From Calamus simplicifolius (lineage: Eukaryota; Streptophyta; Magnoliopsida; Arecales; Arecaceae), in NCBI GenBank assembly GCA_900491605.1, contig UESW01004419.1, forward strand, positions 776,696 to 840,695: a stretch of DNA of 64,000 bases, given 5' to 3'. How positions within the stretch are numbered: the stretch's first letter is position 1; each line of letters begins with the position of its first letter. A program made the position numbers and the translations under genes. Shown here piece after piece: positions 1-12,316 of this stretch. Under the pieces are notes generated by a model, which saw only the letters and a list, made by a program, of their open reading frames with translations, was not told the DNA's origin and did no database searches.

Positions 1-23
1 ATAATTCTAAGTTTTCGGCACAG

Positions 24-345
24 TTTGGAGTCGACACCTGAAACTCTGGAGCCGACTTTAACCTGAGATACAGAGGAGTGCTTGCTGCATCAGTTTTTGG
101 AGCCGACACCTGGAGTTCAGGAGCCGACACCTGAAATTTCTGGAGCCGACTCTAACATGAGAACAGAGAGTGTATTTTTAAGACATCGTTAGAGTCGACA
201 CCCTCAGATACTGGAGCCGATACCTGAATGCGCCGAGCCGACACATCACTTTTTCGGAGCCGACTCCCCAATGAACTTTTTATTACCATTTTTGGAAACC
301 CGTGTTGGAGTTGACACATGCAAAGATGGAGCCGACTCCAACCTA
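24..345 (+). repeat. GAGYCGAC motif cluster in the left LTR of A
   Basis: About eleven copies of GAGTCGAC or GAGCCGAC, usually followed by ACC or TC, lie 20-45 bp apart upstream of the TATA box. The spacers differ, so this is a motif cluster and not a simple tandem repeat. The same cluster occurs in the LTRs of B and C and again before the third ORF of each element. A role in transcription is inferred from position only. Confidence 0.75.
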
Positions 346-492
346 TCATGTATGGATTTTTAAATTATCAGAACGGACTCTAACGGTAATATTTTTCTAC
401 CTAATCTCTAACGGCTATATTTCTTTGCATGTAGAAGCAATCCAAGTACCTTATAACGGCTATTTTCTCACCTAATCTTGGATTAAGAAATC

Positions 493-500
493 TATAAAAG
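493..500 (+). promoter_or_regulatory. TATA box of element A LTR
   Basis: TATAAAAG lies just downstream of the motif cluster and upstream of a purine-rich leader. B and C have TATAAATA and TATAAAAA in the same place, so this is the likely core promoter of the family. Confidence 0.6.
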
Positions 501-1325
501 AGGGCATCCGTCCGTTTGAAATAGAGAGAAGAAAAATCAAGAGAAAATCAAAAAAATCAAGTGAAAAAGAGAGAGATATTTTCAAAGAGAAATCTCTGAA
601 TCCACGCCTATTATCTGAAGAGAGATTCAAAAGAAATCCAAAGCCTTCATTTTCAGAGGATTTTCAAAGGAGAAAAGAAGAAGCTCAAAAGCCCTTTTTC
701 TTCAACTTCTCTACAATAAATTTCTGTGAAGAATCAGAGCTGAAGCTTGATTCAACCATTCAAAAGAGAAGATGAAAAGAAGAAAAGCTCACATTCAAAT
801 CGCTTCAAATAGGCTTTTCTAATCCTTGTTCATTTAAATTGCATATTTTCTCATTTGAGGAGCTATTTTGTATTGTAAACATTATTTCTAAATTATTATT
901 TGCTAATTCAATTAGAGGGATTAAATTAGTGGAGGTAGTTTACCTCGGGACAAGCTAAGGTTAGCTTGGGTTTGGGTTGTGTGCTGGTGAGCCCGAAAAA
1001 ATCAGCTGGGTTCGTTGTGATCTCAGGTAAAATAATAAGTTAGAGTTGTGAGCTTGTAAAACAACTCGACTGTAATCGGTGGGATTATAGTGTGGACCCA
1101 AGTGTTGCTTAGGAGTGGACGTAGGTGTTGGATACACCGAATCACTATAAAATCTTTGTGTTTGCCGTGCATTTATCTCTCTCTATCTTCTTTATTTGTG
1201 CTTAGCTTTAATTAATTCAGTTCACTTGAGCTCTTTCATATCAATCTAATTATTTTCAAAGAGTTAATTTTTTTAAAGAATCCAATTCACCCCTCCCCTC
1301 TTGGGTTGCCATCTGGGCCAACAAT

Positions 1326-1337
1326 TGGTATCAAAGC
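1326..1337 (+). other. Primer binding site of element A
   Basis: TGGTATCAAAGC begins two bases after the LTR end. It matches the initiator-methionine tRNA primer site (TGGTATCAGAGC) with one change. Confidence 0.85.
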
Positions 1338-1384
1338 TAGTGCTTATTTAAATTTGATCTAACGATCAAGAGTCAAAGCTCCAA

Positions 1385-2109
1385 ATGGCAGCTCAAGTTG
1401 GATCATCTTTTTCAGAAGGTCAATCCACTAATCGACCTTCTTTATTTAATGGTACAAATTATGGTTATTGAAAAGTTAGAATGAAAATTTTTATTCAAAC
1501 ACTTGACTATGACCTATGGGGCATCATAGTAAATGGTCCTCACACACCCACAATAAGAATAGATAACATGGTGATTCCTAAACTAGAAACGGAATGGGAT
1601 GAACATGATAAGAAGTTGGCCCAGCTTAATGCTAAATCCATGATTGTTTTGTACTGTTCTTTAGATGCTAATGAGTTTAACCATATTTCTACTTGTATTT
1701 CTGCAAAATAAATTTGGGATAGATTAGAAGTTACCCATGAGGGTACTAATCAAGCTAAAGAATCTAAAATTAATATTTTAGTGCATAAATATGAATTGTT
1801 TAGCATGGAACAAACTGAATCGATAACTTGCATCACTAGATTCACTGATATTATGAATGGTTTAAAAAGTCTTGGCAAGACCTATACTAACTCTGAATTG
1901 GTGCGCAAAATTCTTAGGTCTCTTCCAAGATCATGGGAAGCCAAGGTGACTGCAATCCAAGAAGCCAAAGACTTGAATGCTCTAACTTTGGAGGAACTAC
2001 TTGGATCCTTGATGACTCATGAGCTGACAATGAAGCAACATTAAGAGGAAGATATCAAGAAGAAGAGAACCATAGCTCTTAAGGCTACAGAAATTAAAGA
2101 AAGCAGCAG

Positions 2110-2143
<34 letters not shown>

Positions 2144-5100
2144 ACGACTCTCTTTGCAAGAAAAAGTTTGAAATAAAAATGGAAGGAGAAAGGAAGAAAG
2201 AGAAGGACAAAGAAAAAGAACCCTTGACATGTTATGAGTGTAAGAAACCGGGGCATTTCAGTTATGAATGTCCTCAATTAAAGAAGTGTTACAAGAAAAA
2301 GAAGAAGGCATATATTGCAACATGGAGTGATAGTGAAGAATCCTCTTTCAAGAAGGAACAAAAAGAAACATTTGCTTTATGGCAAACGACGATGAGGTAA
2401 GTTCTGAAACTCATGATTTTATATTTGATGAACTATATGAGGCATTTAATGAGTTAGTTAGTGACTTCAAAATTTTGAAAAAGAAAAATAAATCTTTGAA
2501 AACTGAAAATTTAAATCTTCTTAAAGAGAAAAATGAATTAACTCTTGAAATTAAAGATTTAAAAGCTGAAAAAGAAGGTTTTCTAAAAAAAAAGAATCAA
2601 TTTCCAATAAAAACATTAATTTAAAGAAAGAAGTTGATAAGTATAAAAACATTGTTGATAAATTTATATATAGCTCAGAAAAATTAAATTTACTTTTATG
2701 TAATCAAAGAGCCGTTTTTGATAAAGCCGGATTAGGTTATAGACCTCACATGAAACAAAAATTTGTAAATAATTTCTTTATTAAGAAAACAACCAAAATG
2801 ATGTTTCATGTTATCATTGCAACAAGAAAAAACATAAATCTTATGAATGCAATTTTAAAAAAACTAATAAGAATTTAAATATTAAAGACAAGAAAATATG
2901 GGTTCCAAAAGGAACAATTTTTATTGCTACCAACCATGAAGGACTCAAGAAAGCTTGGGTACCTAAAAGAAAGTTTGATTGCTTTGCAAGAGTATCTTGC
3001 GGTCAAAGGATCAAAACAAAAGTGGTATCTTGATAGTGGCTGCTCAAGGCACATGACGGGTGACAAGGATCAATTCATCACCCTTGAAGATAAAAGAGGA
3101 GGAGTTGTTACTTTTGGAGACAATAGCAAAGGTCAAATTATGGGCCTTGGTAAAATTCAAATAACTTTATCCACCTTATTGAGAATATTTATATGTTGAT
3201 GGTTTAAAGCATAATTTAATTAGCATTAGCCAATTGTGTGATAAAGGTTTCAAAGTTTCATTTGAAGCTTCTATCTCCACTGTTTCTAATCCCATTGACA
3301 ATAGCATTGTATTTATTGAAAATAGAAATGGTAATGTATACTTAATTGATTTAGACAATTTGACTACTAGTAATCATTGCTTAGTTGCTGATAATGCTAA
3401 TGTAAATGAGATTGGATGGCTATGGCATTGTAGATTAGGTCATGCAAGCACATACCTAATTTCAAAATTAATTAGAATGGATTTAGTTAAAGGACTTCCA
3501 AAGTTAGATTTTAAAAATAACAAAATATGTGATGCATGTCAATTTGGAAAACAAATTAAAAATTCTTTTAAATCTAAAAATGTTGTTTCCACTTCTAGGC
3601 TACTTGAACTACTTTACATTGACCTTTTTGGACTTACTAGAACCACTAGTTTAGAAGAAAAGAAATATGGTCTTGTGATAGTAGATGATTATTCTAGATT
3701 CACTTGGGTATTATTTTTGGCTCACAAGGATGAGACTTTCTCGATATTTTTGAAATTCTTTAAGAAAGTCACAAATGAGAAAAACACTACCATAGTGTCT
3801 CTTAGAAGTGATCATGGCACAGAATTTAAAAATCATCTATTTGAAAATTTTTGTATTAAAATAGCATTCATCATAATTTCTCTGCACCTAGGACACCCCA
3901 ACAAAATGGAGTCATAGAAAGAAAGAATAGGACTTTAGAAGACATGGCTCGTACCATGCTATGTGAAAGCCAACTCCCAAAGTACTTTTGGATGGAAGCC
4001 ATAAACACACATGCTATATCTTAAATACAGCCCTAATTAGACCAATCCTTAAGAAAACTCCCTATGAATTATGGCATAATAGAAAACCAAACATAGGTTA
4101 TTTTCATGCATTTGATTGTAAATGTTTTATTTATAATAATGGTAAAGACAATCTTGGAAAGTTTGATGCAAAATCTGATGAAGGCATATTCTTAGGATAT
4201 TCAACATCTAGTAAAGCCTATAGAGTATTTAAAAAGAGGAACTTACTTGTAGAAGAATCTATTCATGTAGTTTTTGATGAGTCTTTAGCATCAAGTTCAG
4301 AAAAGATTGATGATGAGGAAGATACAAATTTGCTTGAGAGAGATATTGAAAAATTAAATATAGATGTATCTTCAGACCATGAACAAGAAGCTAAAGATGA
4401 TGATTCTCCTAGAGTTGATGTTATTGATACTAATCATAATGAGGTAGATCTTCCTAGAGATTGGAGATATGCCTATGGTCATCCAAAGGAATTGATTGTA
4501 GGTGATCCATCTCAAGGTGTAAGAACTAGATTATCAATAAGAAATATTAATAATCATCTTGCATTTGTATCTCAAATTGAACCTAAAACTATCGAAGAAG
4601 CCGAAAAAGATAGTAATTGGATGATAGCTATGCAAGAGGAATTAAATCAATTTACTAGGAATAATGTATGGTCATTAGTTGATAGACCCAAAGGTCATTC
4701 TGTAATAGGATCTAAATGGGTATTTAGAAATAAATTAGATGAAAATGGCATAGTGATTAGAAATAAAACTAGATTAGTTGCAAAAGGATATAATCAAGAA
4801 GAAGGAATTGATTTTGATGAAACTTTTGCACCTATAGCTAGATTAGAAGCAATTAGACTATTACTTGCATTTGCATATCATATGAATATCAATTTATTTC
4901 AAATGGATGTTAAAAGTGCATTTTTAAATGGATTTATAAATGAGAAAGTTTTTGTTGAACAACCACCAGGTTTTGAAGATTATGAATTTTTAAATCATGT
5001 TTTTAAATTACACAATGCACTTTATGGTTTAAAATAAGCACCTAGAGCTTGGTATGATAGATTAAGCAAATTTTTAATTGAAAACAATTTTACTAGAGGA

Positions 5101-5406
5101 AATGTAGAAAAAATCCTATTTTTAAAAAGAAAAGATAAAGACTTATTGGTAGTACAAATCTATGTAGATGATATTGTATTCGGTGCTACTAATAATTTTT
5201 TGTGTCAAGAATTTGCTAAGTTAATGCAGGGTGAATTCGAGATGAGCATGATGGGAGAACTCAATTTCTTTCTAGGACTACAAATCAAACAAAATGAAGA
5301 GAAAATTTTTATTAACCAAACAAAGTACACAAAAGAAATTCTCAAAAAGTTTAGTATGAAACAAGTCAAACCTCTCGGAATACCAATGAGTCCTTCATGC
5401 AAATTA
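1385..5406 (+). pseudogene. Element A gag-pol, left part (gag, protease, integrase, start of RT)
   Basis: The ATG at 1385 starts a Gag like those of B and C, but a TGA follows within about 30 codons and more stops and frameshifts come later. Visible in order are the Gag domain (to about 2040), an Asp-rich tract encoded by GAT repeats (about 2109-2142), a CX2CX4HX4C zinc knuckle (2230-2271), a second knuckle (2809-2850), the protease motif DSGCSRH (about 3032), GAG-pre-integrase (about 3418-3550), the integrase core with D and D residues and a damaged third part (3600-3960), and RT from about 4660 with MDVKSAFLNG and YVDD. The frame is cut inside RT after a Ser-Cys-Lys by element D. It is not functional. 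Confidence 0.92.
2397..2989 (+). other. Intron-like segment retained in element A gag-pol
   Basis: It begins with GTAAGT after GATGAG. It ends at a site aligned with the TTGCAG of element C, but here the last base is changed (TTGCAA), so the acceptor is weakened. The segment encodes a Lys/Glu-rich, coiled-coil-like Gag extension and the second zinc knuckle. B lacks exactly this segment. Whether it is spliced is inference. Confidence 0.5.
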
Positions 5407-6180
5407 TGTTAGGTTTAGTTCCTGATGAACACCAGTGGGATCAACCTCACTGGAGAAGTATCCTTGGGCTTTCACCTCCGGAATTAATTCACAAAGATGG
5501 CTGGAATTAATTCCTCCTCCCCGGCTTCTGTTTCAGTGGGTCAACGGGTCAAAAAAGCCCAAGAATTAATTCCAAGCATCCACGTCTTCTTAGGTGGTGA
5601 CTGAATCTTCTCTTCACGTTCTCCTATGAAAGCGCTAGCCTCCTCTTCTTGGAATTCCTTAGGACCTTTATTTTTCCTTCAAGAAGTCAAGCTTCTTTGG
5701 CACCAGCACTTCCGTATGTCGCACCTTCACGGAAAGCTCTCTTCACGTGAACCTGACGTTGAAGAACCTGACGCCCAGGAAGCCCACGACTTCCTCTTTA
5801 CTTGACGTGAAGGTGCTGGTCCGTCAATCAAAAAGAAACACGCGATCACGTCTTACCGGGAGAAATCCACGACCCGCCGCCGCCAAGAACAGGGAGGAGG
5901 AGAGAGAAGAGATAGAGATAGAAAGGATGATTAATTCTTGGGAGAAAAGAATCTGTTCTCTATTCCATCCAAACCCTAGAGACTAGAGTTTAAATACATC
6001 CACGAAGTGGGCCAGGCCCAGACTCAACAAAAAACTCCCATGGACTAAACCAATGAGATTAAACTAATCCCCAAGCCCGTGTACACCCGTGACTTGATTT
6101 AATCTCAACCCTTGGACTCAAACCCAGCCCAATACAAGTTAGCCCACCTGGGCCTTAATAGCACCACACCAGGCCCAACA
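5407..6180 (-). repeat. Element D 3' LTR
   Basis: This is a 774-bp copy, TGTTAGG...GGCCCAACA on the plus strand, equal in length to 10350-11123. The reverse complement has TATTTAAA at 5989-5996 as a TATA-like box. It differs from the other LTR only near 5554, 5672 and 5789, judged by eye. Confidence 0.96.
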
Positions 6181-6191
6181 ATCTCCACCTT
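6181..6191 (-). other. Polypurine tract of element D
   Basis: The minus strand reads AAGGTGGAGAT directly before the 3' LTR, where plus-strand DNA synthesis is primed in this class of element. Confidence 0.8.
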
Positions 6192-6198
6192 GGTGCTT

Positions 6199-9100
6199 TC
6201 AAGGCCTCAGCACGTCCACTGTGTCCATCAGCTTTAACAACGAAATACACTTTTGAAAACTGTCCCGTGGAAGAACCTTAGTCAGTGCATCTGCTGGATT
6301 TTCTTTGGTGTATACCTTCACCAGCTCCACCTCACCATCTTCCACCAGCTCTCTGATCCTGTGGTATCTGAGGTCAATGTGCTTCGTCCTGGCATGATAG
6401 ACTGCATTCTGCGCAAGTATCAGAGCACTCTGGCTGTCACTATGCACCTGGACAACCTTCTGATCAAGTCCCATCTCCAGCATCAAGCCCTTCAGCCAAA
6501 GAGCTTCCTTTGCTGCCTCTGTGATACCTATGTATTCTGCCTCCGTGGTAGATAAGGCTGTGATGGGCTGCAGACATGATCTCCACGATACTGGACCACC
6601 AAACAGGCTGAACACAAAGCCTGTTGTGGATCTCCTAGTGTCCACATCTCCACCAAAGTCTGCATCCACATACCCATATAACTGCCCACGAGCCTCCTTG
6701 GATAAGTTGGATCTCTCAGCATCTTCTTGCTGTCCATAGCAAATACCAACCCCAACTGTACCTACCAAGTACCTGAAGATTCCCTTCAGTGCTCGCCAGT
6801 GCTCCCTACCAGGCTGCGCCATGAACCTGCTCACCTGGCTCACTGCATGGGCTATGTCTGGCCTACAACATACCATGGCATACATAAGGCTCCCAACACC
6901 AGAAGCATATGGTACCTTCTCCATCTCCTGAGCCTCCACCTCAGTCTGTGGTGACATGGTCTTCGATAAGAAAAATGTGCTGCCAAAGGTAGTGCTGTCG
7001 GTTTGGCATCCTTCATCCCATATCGCTCCAGAATCTTTTTAATGTAGCCACCCTGACTCAGATGCAGCACACCTTTGGATCTATCTCTGATGATTTCCAT
7101 CCCTAGGATCTTCCTGGCTGGCCCTAGATCTTCATCTCAAACTCCCGAGACAAAGCTATCTTCAGTTCCTGTACAGCCTTCTTACTCTTGCATGCTATCA
7201 GCATGTCATCTACATACAAGAGTAAGTACATCCTAGACCCATCATCCAGAGATTTAACATACACACAAGAATCATACTCACACCTGAAAAGTCCAATGCT
7301 CCTAACATAAGTGTCAAATCTCTTGTACCACTGCCTCGGCGACTGCTTCAGCCCATACAGAGATTTCTTCAGCAAACAGACTTTCCCATCTGATCTTGGT
7401 TCTCTAAACCCTGGTGGCTGCTCCATGTAGATGCTCTCCTCCAAATGACCATGGAGGAATGCTGTCTTCACATCCATCTGCTCCAGCTCCAAGTCCTGAG
7501 CTGCTACAATACTCAATAATAGTCTGATGGAAGTGTGCCTGACAACTGGAGAAAATATCTCACCATAATCGATGCCTTCTTTCTGAGAGTATCCTTTGGC
7601 CACTAGTCTTGCCTTATACCTGATACCCTCTTGTTCTGAAGCTCCTTCCTTGCGCTGATAAACCCATTTACAACAATGGGTTTCTTTCCTTGTGGCAGCT
7701 GGACCACCTGCCACGTATTATTTCTGTGAAGAGACTGCATTTCCTCTGCCATAGCATGGATCCACCTATCTCTATCCTGACTTTCCATAGCCTCCTCATA
7801 GGTGAAAGGGTCTCCATTCGCTGTCACCAGGGCATATGACAACGAATCCTCAAAGCCGTATCGAACTGGTGGTCGCACGTTCCTCCTGGGCCTTTGCTGT
7901 GCGATCCCAGTATCAGTCCCCTGTCCAGCTGCATCCTGCTGAACTCCCTGGCTTCTACCCCCTCTGTCAGTCCTCTCCACCTGAATCTCAAATCCTCCTG
8001 GTCCACTAGCAAATGGCACAACTGTATAGGAGGTTGTCTGACTAGTGTTACCGTGTTCTACCTCCTGTAGTCCCTGCTGTGCATCCATGCCACTTCTGTT
8101 CTGGAGGATTGAGCTCTCATCAAAGGTTACATCTCTGCTGATGACAACCTTCTTCTCCAAGGGGTCCCATAGCCGATACCCCTTGACTCCTCGCGGGTAG
8201 CCTAGGAACACCATCTTCTTAGACCTGGCATCCAACTTACTCCGCTCCCCAGCTCCAACATGCACATATGCTGTGCATCCAAACACCCTTAGATGGTTTA
8301 GGCTTGTCTTCCTTCCAGACCATATCTCCTCTGGAATGTCTCCATCTAACCTGGTGTGCGGTGACCGATTGACCAAGTAGCTAGCTGCATCTACTGCGTC
8401 AACCCAGAACATCTTTGGAAGCCCTGCCTGCAGCCTTAAGCATCTTGCCTTTTCCAATAGTGTTCTGTTCATCCTCTCAGCCACCCCATTCTGTTGAGGA
8501 GTTCCCATCACCGAGAAGTGCCTTCTGATGCCCCACTCCTCATAAAAAATCTGGAACTCCCTGCTGGTGTATTCCCCGCCATTATCAGACCTCAGACACT
8601 TCACTCTTTTACCCTGCTCCTTCTCCACCTCAGCCTTCCAGATTTTGAACTTGGTGAAGACCTCTGATTTCTCCTTCATAAAGTAGATCCACAGCTTCCT
8701 TGAGAAATCATCTATCAGGGTCATAAAGTATCTGACCCCATTCCTTGCAGAAACTGGGGCTGGTCCCCAGACATCTGTGTGTACTAACTCCAGGGGTTCA
8801 GCACTCCTAGCTGTGCTGACTGAGAACTGTACTCTCCTCTGCTTTCCCATCTGACAAGGCTCACAGATCTCCATATCTCCGCTACTCAAGTCTGGAAGCA
8901 GACCTCTCTTGCTCAGTTCTTTCATCCCCTTGTCTCCCATGTGGCCCAGGCGGTAATGCCACATCCTGTACACATCCCGGGGATCTTGCTCCACAGCTGC
9001 CACCTCAGATTTCACAGTCATCACAGAGCCCTCCATCTTGTATAGATTATTTTCCAGCCTCCTCCCTCTCATCACCACCATGGCTCCATGGAGATGTTCA

Positions 9101-10219
9101 GAACTCCACTCTTGGCACGACTGCAGAAGCTGTATCCAGTCCGCTCCAAGTACCCCAGTGATACCAGATTCTTCTTGAGTTCTGGGACATGCTTCACACT
9201 GGTAAGAGTGCGCACCATACCATCAAACATCCTCACCCTCACTGTGCCAATACCTGCCACCTTGCAAGGGTGATTATCTCCAAGAGTCACATTCCCCTCC
9301 TCAACCTCTGTGTAAGTACTGAACCACGACCGGTTGGGAGTGTAATGATGAGAACAGGCTGAATCCAAGGTCCACATCTCTGTGCTGTGCCTGTGATCAT
9401 CTGATACAACCAAGAGATCATCCTCCACCTCCTGATCTGCAACTGTACTCACTGACTCAGATCCTCCTTTTTCTCCCTTCTGATTTTTCCACTTAGGACA
9501 ATTCTTCTTAAAATGTCCTACCTCTCCACACTTATAGCACTTCAACTCTCTCTTGCCTTTCCTGGACTTTGATCGTCCTCCAGACTTACTTCTGTCCCTG
9601 CCCCTACCTCTGCCTGTCCTTTCCCCAACTGATAGACCCTCCTGGGGAACAGCTTCCTTGGTCATCTTCTCCCTCTGCTCATTCGTCCGAAGCACCGAGA
9701 CAATATCTTCATAAATTAATGTCTCCTTTCCATAGAGCAGTGTTGTGACCAATGAGTCATAAGACGTGGGCATTGAACATAAAAGCAGAAGTGCTTTATC
9801 TTCTTCCTCCATCTTGACCCCAGCATTCAGAAGTTCATTGCTCATCTGGTCGAATATCTGGATGTGACCTAGCACATCTCCACCTTCTGACATCCGAAGG
9901 CTGTAGAGGCGCTTCTTCAACATCAACTTGTTGCACATATTCTTCCCCATATAGAGGGTGTGCAACTTCGTCCAGAGTCCCTTCGGGGTCTTCTCCTCCA
10001 GACTGAATAGAGGACTGAATCTGCCAGACAGCCCCTGATCATTGAACATGTCTTCTTCTCCAATGAAATCCACTGCTTGTCTGTCATCCCATCTGGCCTT
10101 TCCTCCAAAGCCAAATCTAAACCCTGCTGCACAAGGAGGTCCTCTACCCGGACTTTCCACATGGAGAAACTTTCCTTCCCATCAAACTTCTCAACCTCTA
10201 TTTTTATGCTACTCCCCAT
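6199..10219 (-). pseudogene. Element D gag-pol polyprotein, frameshifted
   Basis: The ATG at 10219 begins the Gag start MGSSIKIEVEKFDG. All domains of a copia polyprotein follow on the minus strand: Gag, zinc knuckle CYKCGEVGHFKKNC (9498-9539), protease DSACSHH (about 9350), GAG-pre-integrase (about 8990-8850), integrase with its DDE residues (about 8830-8440), RT with MDVKTAFLHG and YVDDM (about 7700-7130), and RNase H with DADFGG and TEAEYI (about 6740-6350). The reading frame changes near 9990, 9078, 7650, 7110 and 6950, so no single product can be made as given. Order and spacing are otherwise complete. With LTRs so similar, these breaks are either very recent or sequence errors. Confidence 0.93.
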
Positions 10220-10334
10220 GGCCAATTTCAAAAATAGCACAAAAATAAATTTTATAAAATAGAGAAGTACCTTGACGAGATTCTGTTGAAATTATTTCAA
10301 CTCCTTGAAGGCCTCCAGATTACTCCTTGAACCA

Positions 10335-10347
10335 GGCTCTGATACCA
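10335..10347 (-). other. Primer binding site of element D
   Basis: The reverse complement reads TGGTATCAGAGCC, two bases from the 5' LTR. It matches initiator-methionine tRNA. Confidence 0.92.
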
Positions 10348-10349
10348 CT

Positions 10350-11123
10350 TGTTAGGTTTAGTTCCTGATGAACACCAGTGGGATCAACCTCACTGGAGAA
10401 GTATCCTTGGGCTTTCACCTCCGGAATTAATTCACAAAGATGGCTGGAATTAATTCCTCCTCCCCGGCTTCTGTTTCAGTGGGTCAACGGGTCAAAGAAG
10501 CCCAAGAATTAATTCCAAGCATCCACGTCTTCTTAGGTGGTGACTGAATCTTCTCTTCACGTTCTCCTATGAAAGCGCTAGCCTCCTCTTCTTGGAATTC
10601 CTTAGGACCTTTATCTTTCCTTCAAGAAGTCAAGCTTCTTTGGCACCAGCACTTCCGTATGTCGCACCTTCACGGAAAGCTCTCTTCACGTGAACCTGAC
10701 GTTGAAGAACCTGACGCCCAGGAAGCCCACGGCTTCCTCTTTACTTGACGTGAAGGTGCTGGTCCGTCAATCAAAAAGAAACACGCGATCACGTCTTACC
10801 GGGAGAAATCCACGACCCGCCGCCGCCAAGAACAGGGAGGAGGAGAGAGAAGAGATAGAGATAGAAAGGATGATTAATTCTTGGGAGAAAAGAATCTGTT
10901 CTCTATTCCATCCAAACCCTAGAGACTAGAGTTTAAATACATCCACGAAGTGGGCCAGGCCCAGACTCAACAAAAAACTCCCATGGACTAAACCAATGAG
11001 ATTAAACTAATCCCCAAGCCCGTGTACACCCGTGACTTGATTTAATCTCAACCCTTGGACTCAAACCCAGCCCAATACAAGTTAGCCCACCTGGGCCTTA
11101 ATAGCACCACACCAGGCCCAACA
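10350..11123 (-). repeat. Element D 5' LTR
   Basis: A 774-bp LTR nearly identical to 5407-6180. The promoter-like TATTTAAA is at 10932-10939 on the minus strand. The short open frame on the plus strand inside each LTR is a chance frame. Confidence 0.96.
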
Positions 11124-11831
11124 AATTAGATAAAGATAAACATGGTAAGCCTGTTAATCAAAAGCATTATAGAGGTATGATCGGATCTCTACTTTACTTA
11201 ACAGCAAGTAGACCAGATATTATGTTTGCTATTTGTCTATGTGCTAGATATTAGTCTGAACCTAAAGAATCTCACTTAATTGCTGTAAAAAGAATACTTA
11301 GATATTTAAATGGAACTAAAAATGTAGGATTATGGTATTCTAGAGACTCAACGCTAAATTTAATTGCTTATTCTGATTCTGATTATGCTGGTTGTAAATT
11401 GGATAAAAAAAAGTACAAGTGGTGCATGTCAATTTTTAGGAAGTAACTTAATCTCTTAGTTTAGCAAAAAGTAAAATTCGGTTGCATTATCCACTGCTGA
11501 AGCTGAATATGTTGCAGCTGGAAGTTGCTGTGCTTAAATCCTTTGGATTAAGCGATAACTTGAAGATTATGGCATAACACTTGATAAAACTCCTATTAGA
11601 TGTGATAATACTAGTGCAATAAACTTAACTAAAAATCCTATACAACATTCAAGAACTAAACATATTGAAATTAGATATCATTTTATTAGAGAACATGTAG
11701 CTAATAATGACATTTATCTTGATTATGTTTGTACTGAGGAACAATTAGCTGACATATTTACAAAACCCCTTAGTGAAGAGAGAATTTGTTATCTTAGAGG
11801 AGAGTTAGGGATTTGTGACCCATTGGAATGA
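11124..11831 (+). pseudogene. Element A gag-pol, right part (end of RT and RNase H)
   Basis: The RT frame resumes after element D with Leu-Asp-Lys-Asp, continuing the Ser-Cys-Lys before 5406. It runs through the region reading SRPDIMFA and the RNase H motifs SDSDYAG and TAEAEYVAAG. It ends at TGA 11829-11831, in the same place as in B. There are several internal stops and a frameshift near 11405. Confidence 0.9.
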
Positions 11832-12025
11832 TTTTGAAACCCCTAAGAATGACGTCTATCTAGAATTCAATCAATTTCTTAAAAATTCTTTCATGATTCT
11901 AAGGATAATTCATCTAGATATTTGAACCATTTTATTTACCACATTCCAAAGAACTTTATCCTATTTATTGATTTTTTTTTTGACAAGTTTCATATCCTTA
12001 AAACTTTTTTTTTTAACTGTCTTGG

Positions 12026-12230
12026 AGTCGACACCCTAGTCAGTAGAGTCGACACCTCTTCTGTGTCGCTCTCGATCTGAGACCTTGGAGCCGACACCCG
12101 TCTTAGCAGAGCCGACTTCAATTCGGGCACTAACTGTGTTAGCAACTTGGAGTCGACATCCGACTTTGCGGGAGCCGACATCTTGTGGTCCCAATTTGAC
12201 TATTTTAGGGCCAAGTCGACACCTTTTCAT
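12026..12230 (+). repeat. GAGYCGAC motif cluster before the third ORF of A
   Basis: About seven GAGTCGAC/GAGCCGAC copies lie between the pol stop and the third ORF. The LTR motif thus recurs at an internal site. The rest of 11832-12316 is AT-rich with no frame. Confidence 0.7.
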
Positions 12231-12316
12231 CCCCAATCAGTTCCAAACTCTCTCCAAAGCCTCTCCAAGCCTCCCTAAATCTAAAATCTCTTAAATCCAC
12301 CATTCCCTAGGATTCT

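Larger units (their letters stand above)
1..1323 (+). repeat. Element A left LTR (partial)
   Basis: Base 1 aligns with base 24881 in the right LTR, so about 217 bp of this LTR are outside the window. It ends in GGGCCAACA next to the PBS. From left to right it has a cluster of GAGTCGAC/GAGCCGAC motifs (about 24-345), a TATA box (493-500), a purine-rich leader (about 530-800), and a conserved stretch with CACTATAAAATC near 1143. The C-rich tail before TTGGGTTGCC matches elements B and C. Confidence 0.92.
5407..11123 (-). mobile_element. Element D: full-length Ty1/copia element nested in A
   Basis: This 5717-bp element is bounded by two 774-bp LTRs (TG...CA) and flanked by the perfect 5-bp duplication AATTA (5402-5406 and 11124-11128). 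It is antisense to A and interrupts A's RT. PBS and PPT are at the expected inner edges. By eye the LTRs differ at three sites, all transitions, so this is the most recent insertion in the window. The protein sequences and LTRs differ from A, B and C; it belongs to another copia lineage, possibly Tork-like. Confidence 0.97.

Noticed and set aside
1326..1337. tRNA-like sequence at the LTR edges
   Set aside because: Only the short complement of a tRNA 3' end is present; these are primer sites and not tRNA genes.
5747..5986. A 79-codon frame repeated at 10690-10929
   Set aside because: It lies inside the two LTRs of D, runs against the direction of the element and has no domain.
6253..6954. Plus-strand frames of 72-100 codons
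   Set aside because: They are antisense shadows of the RNase H region of element D.
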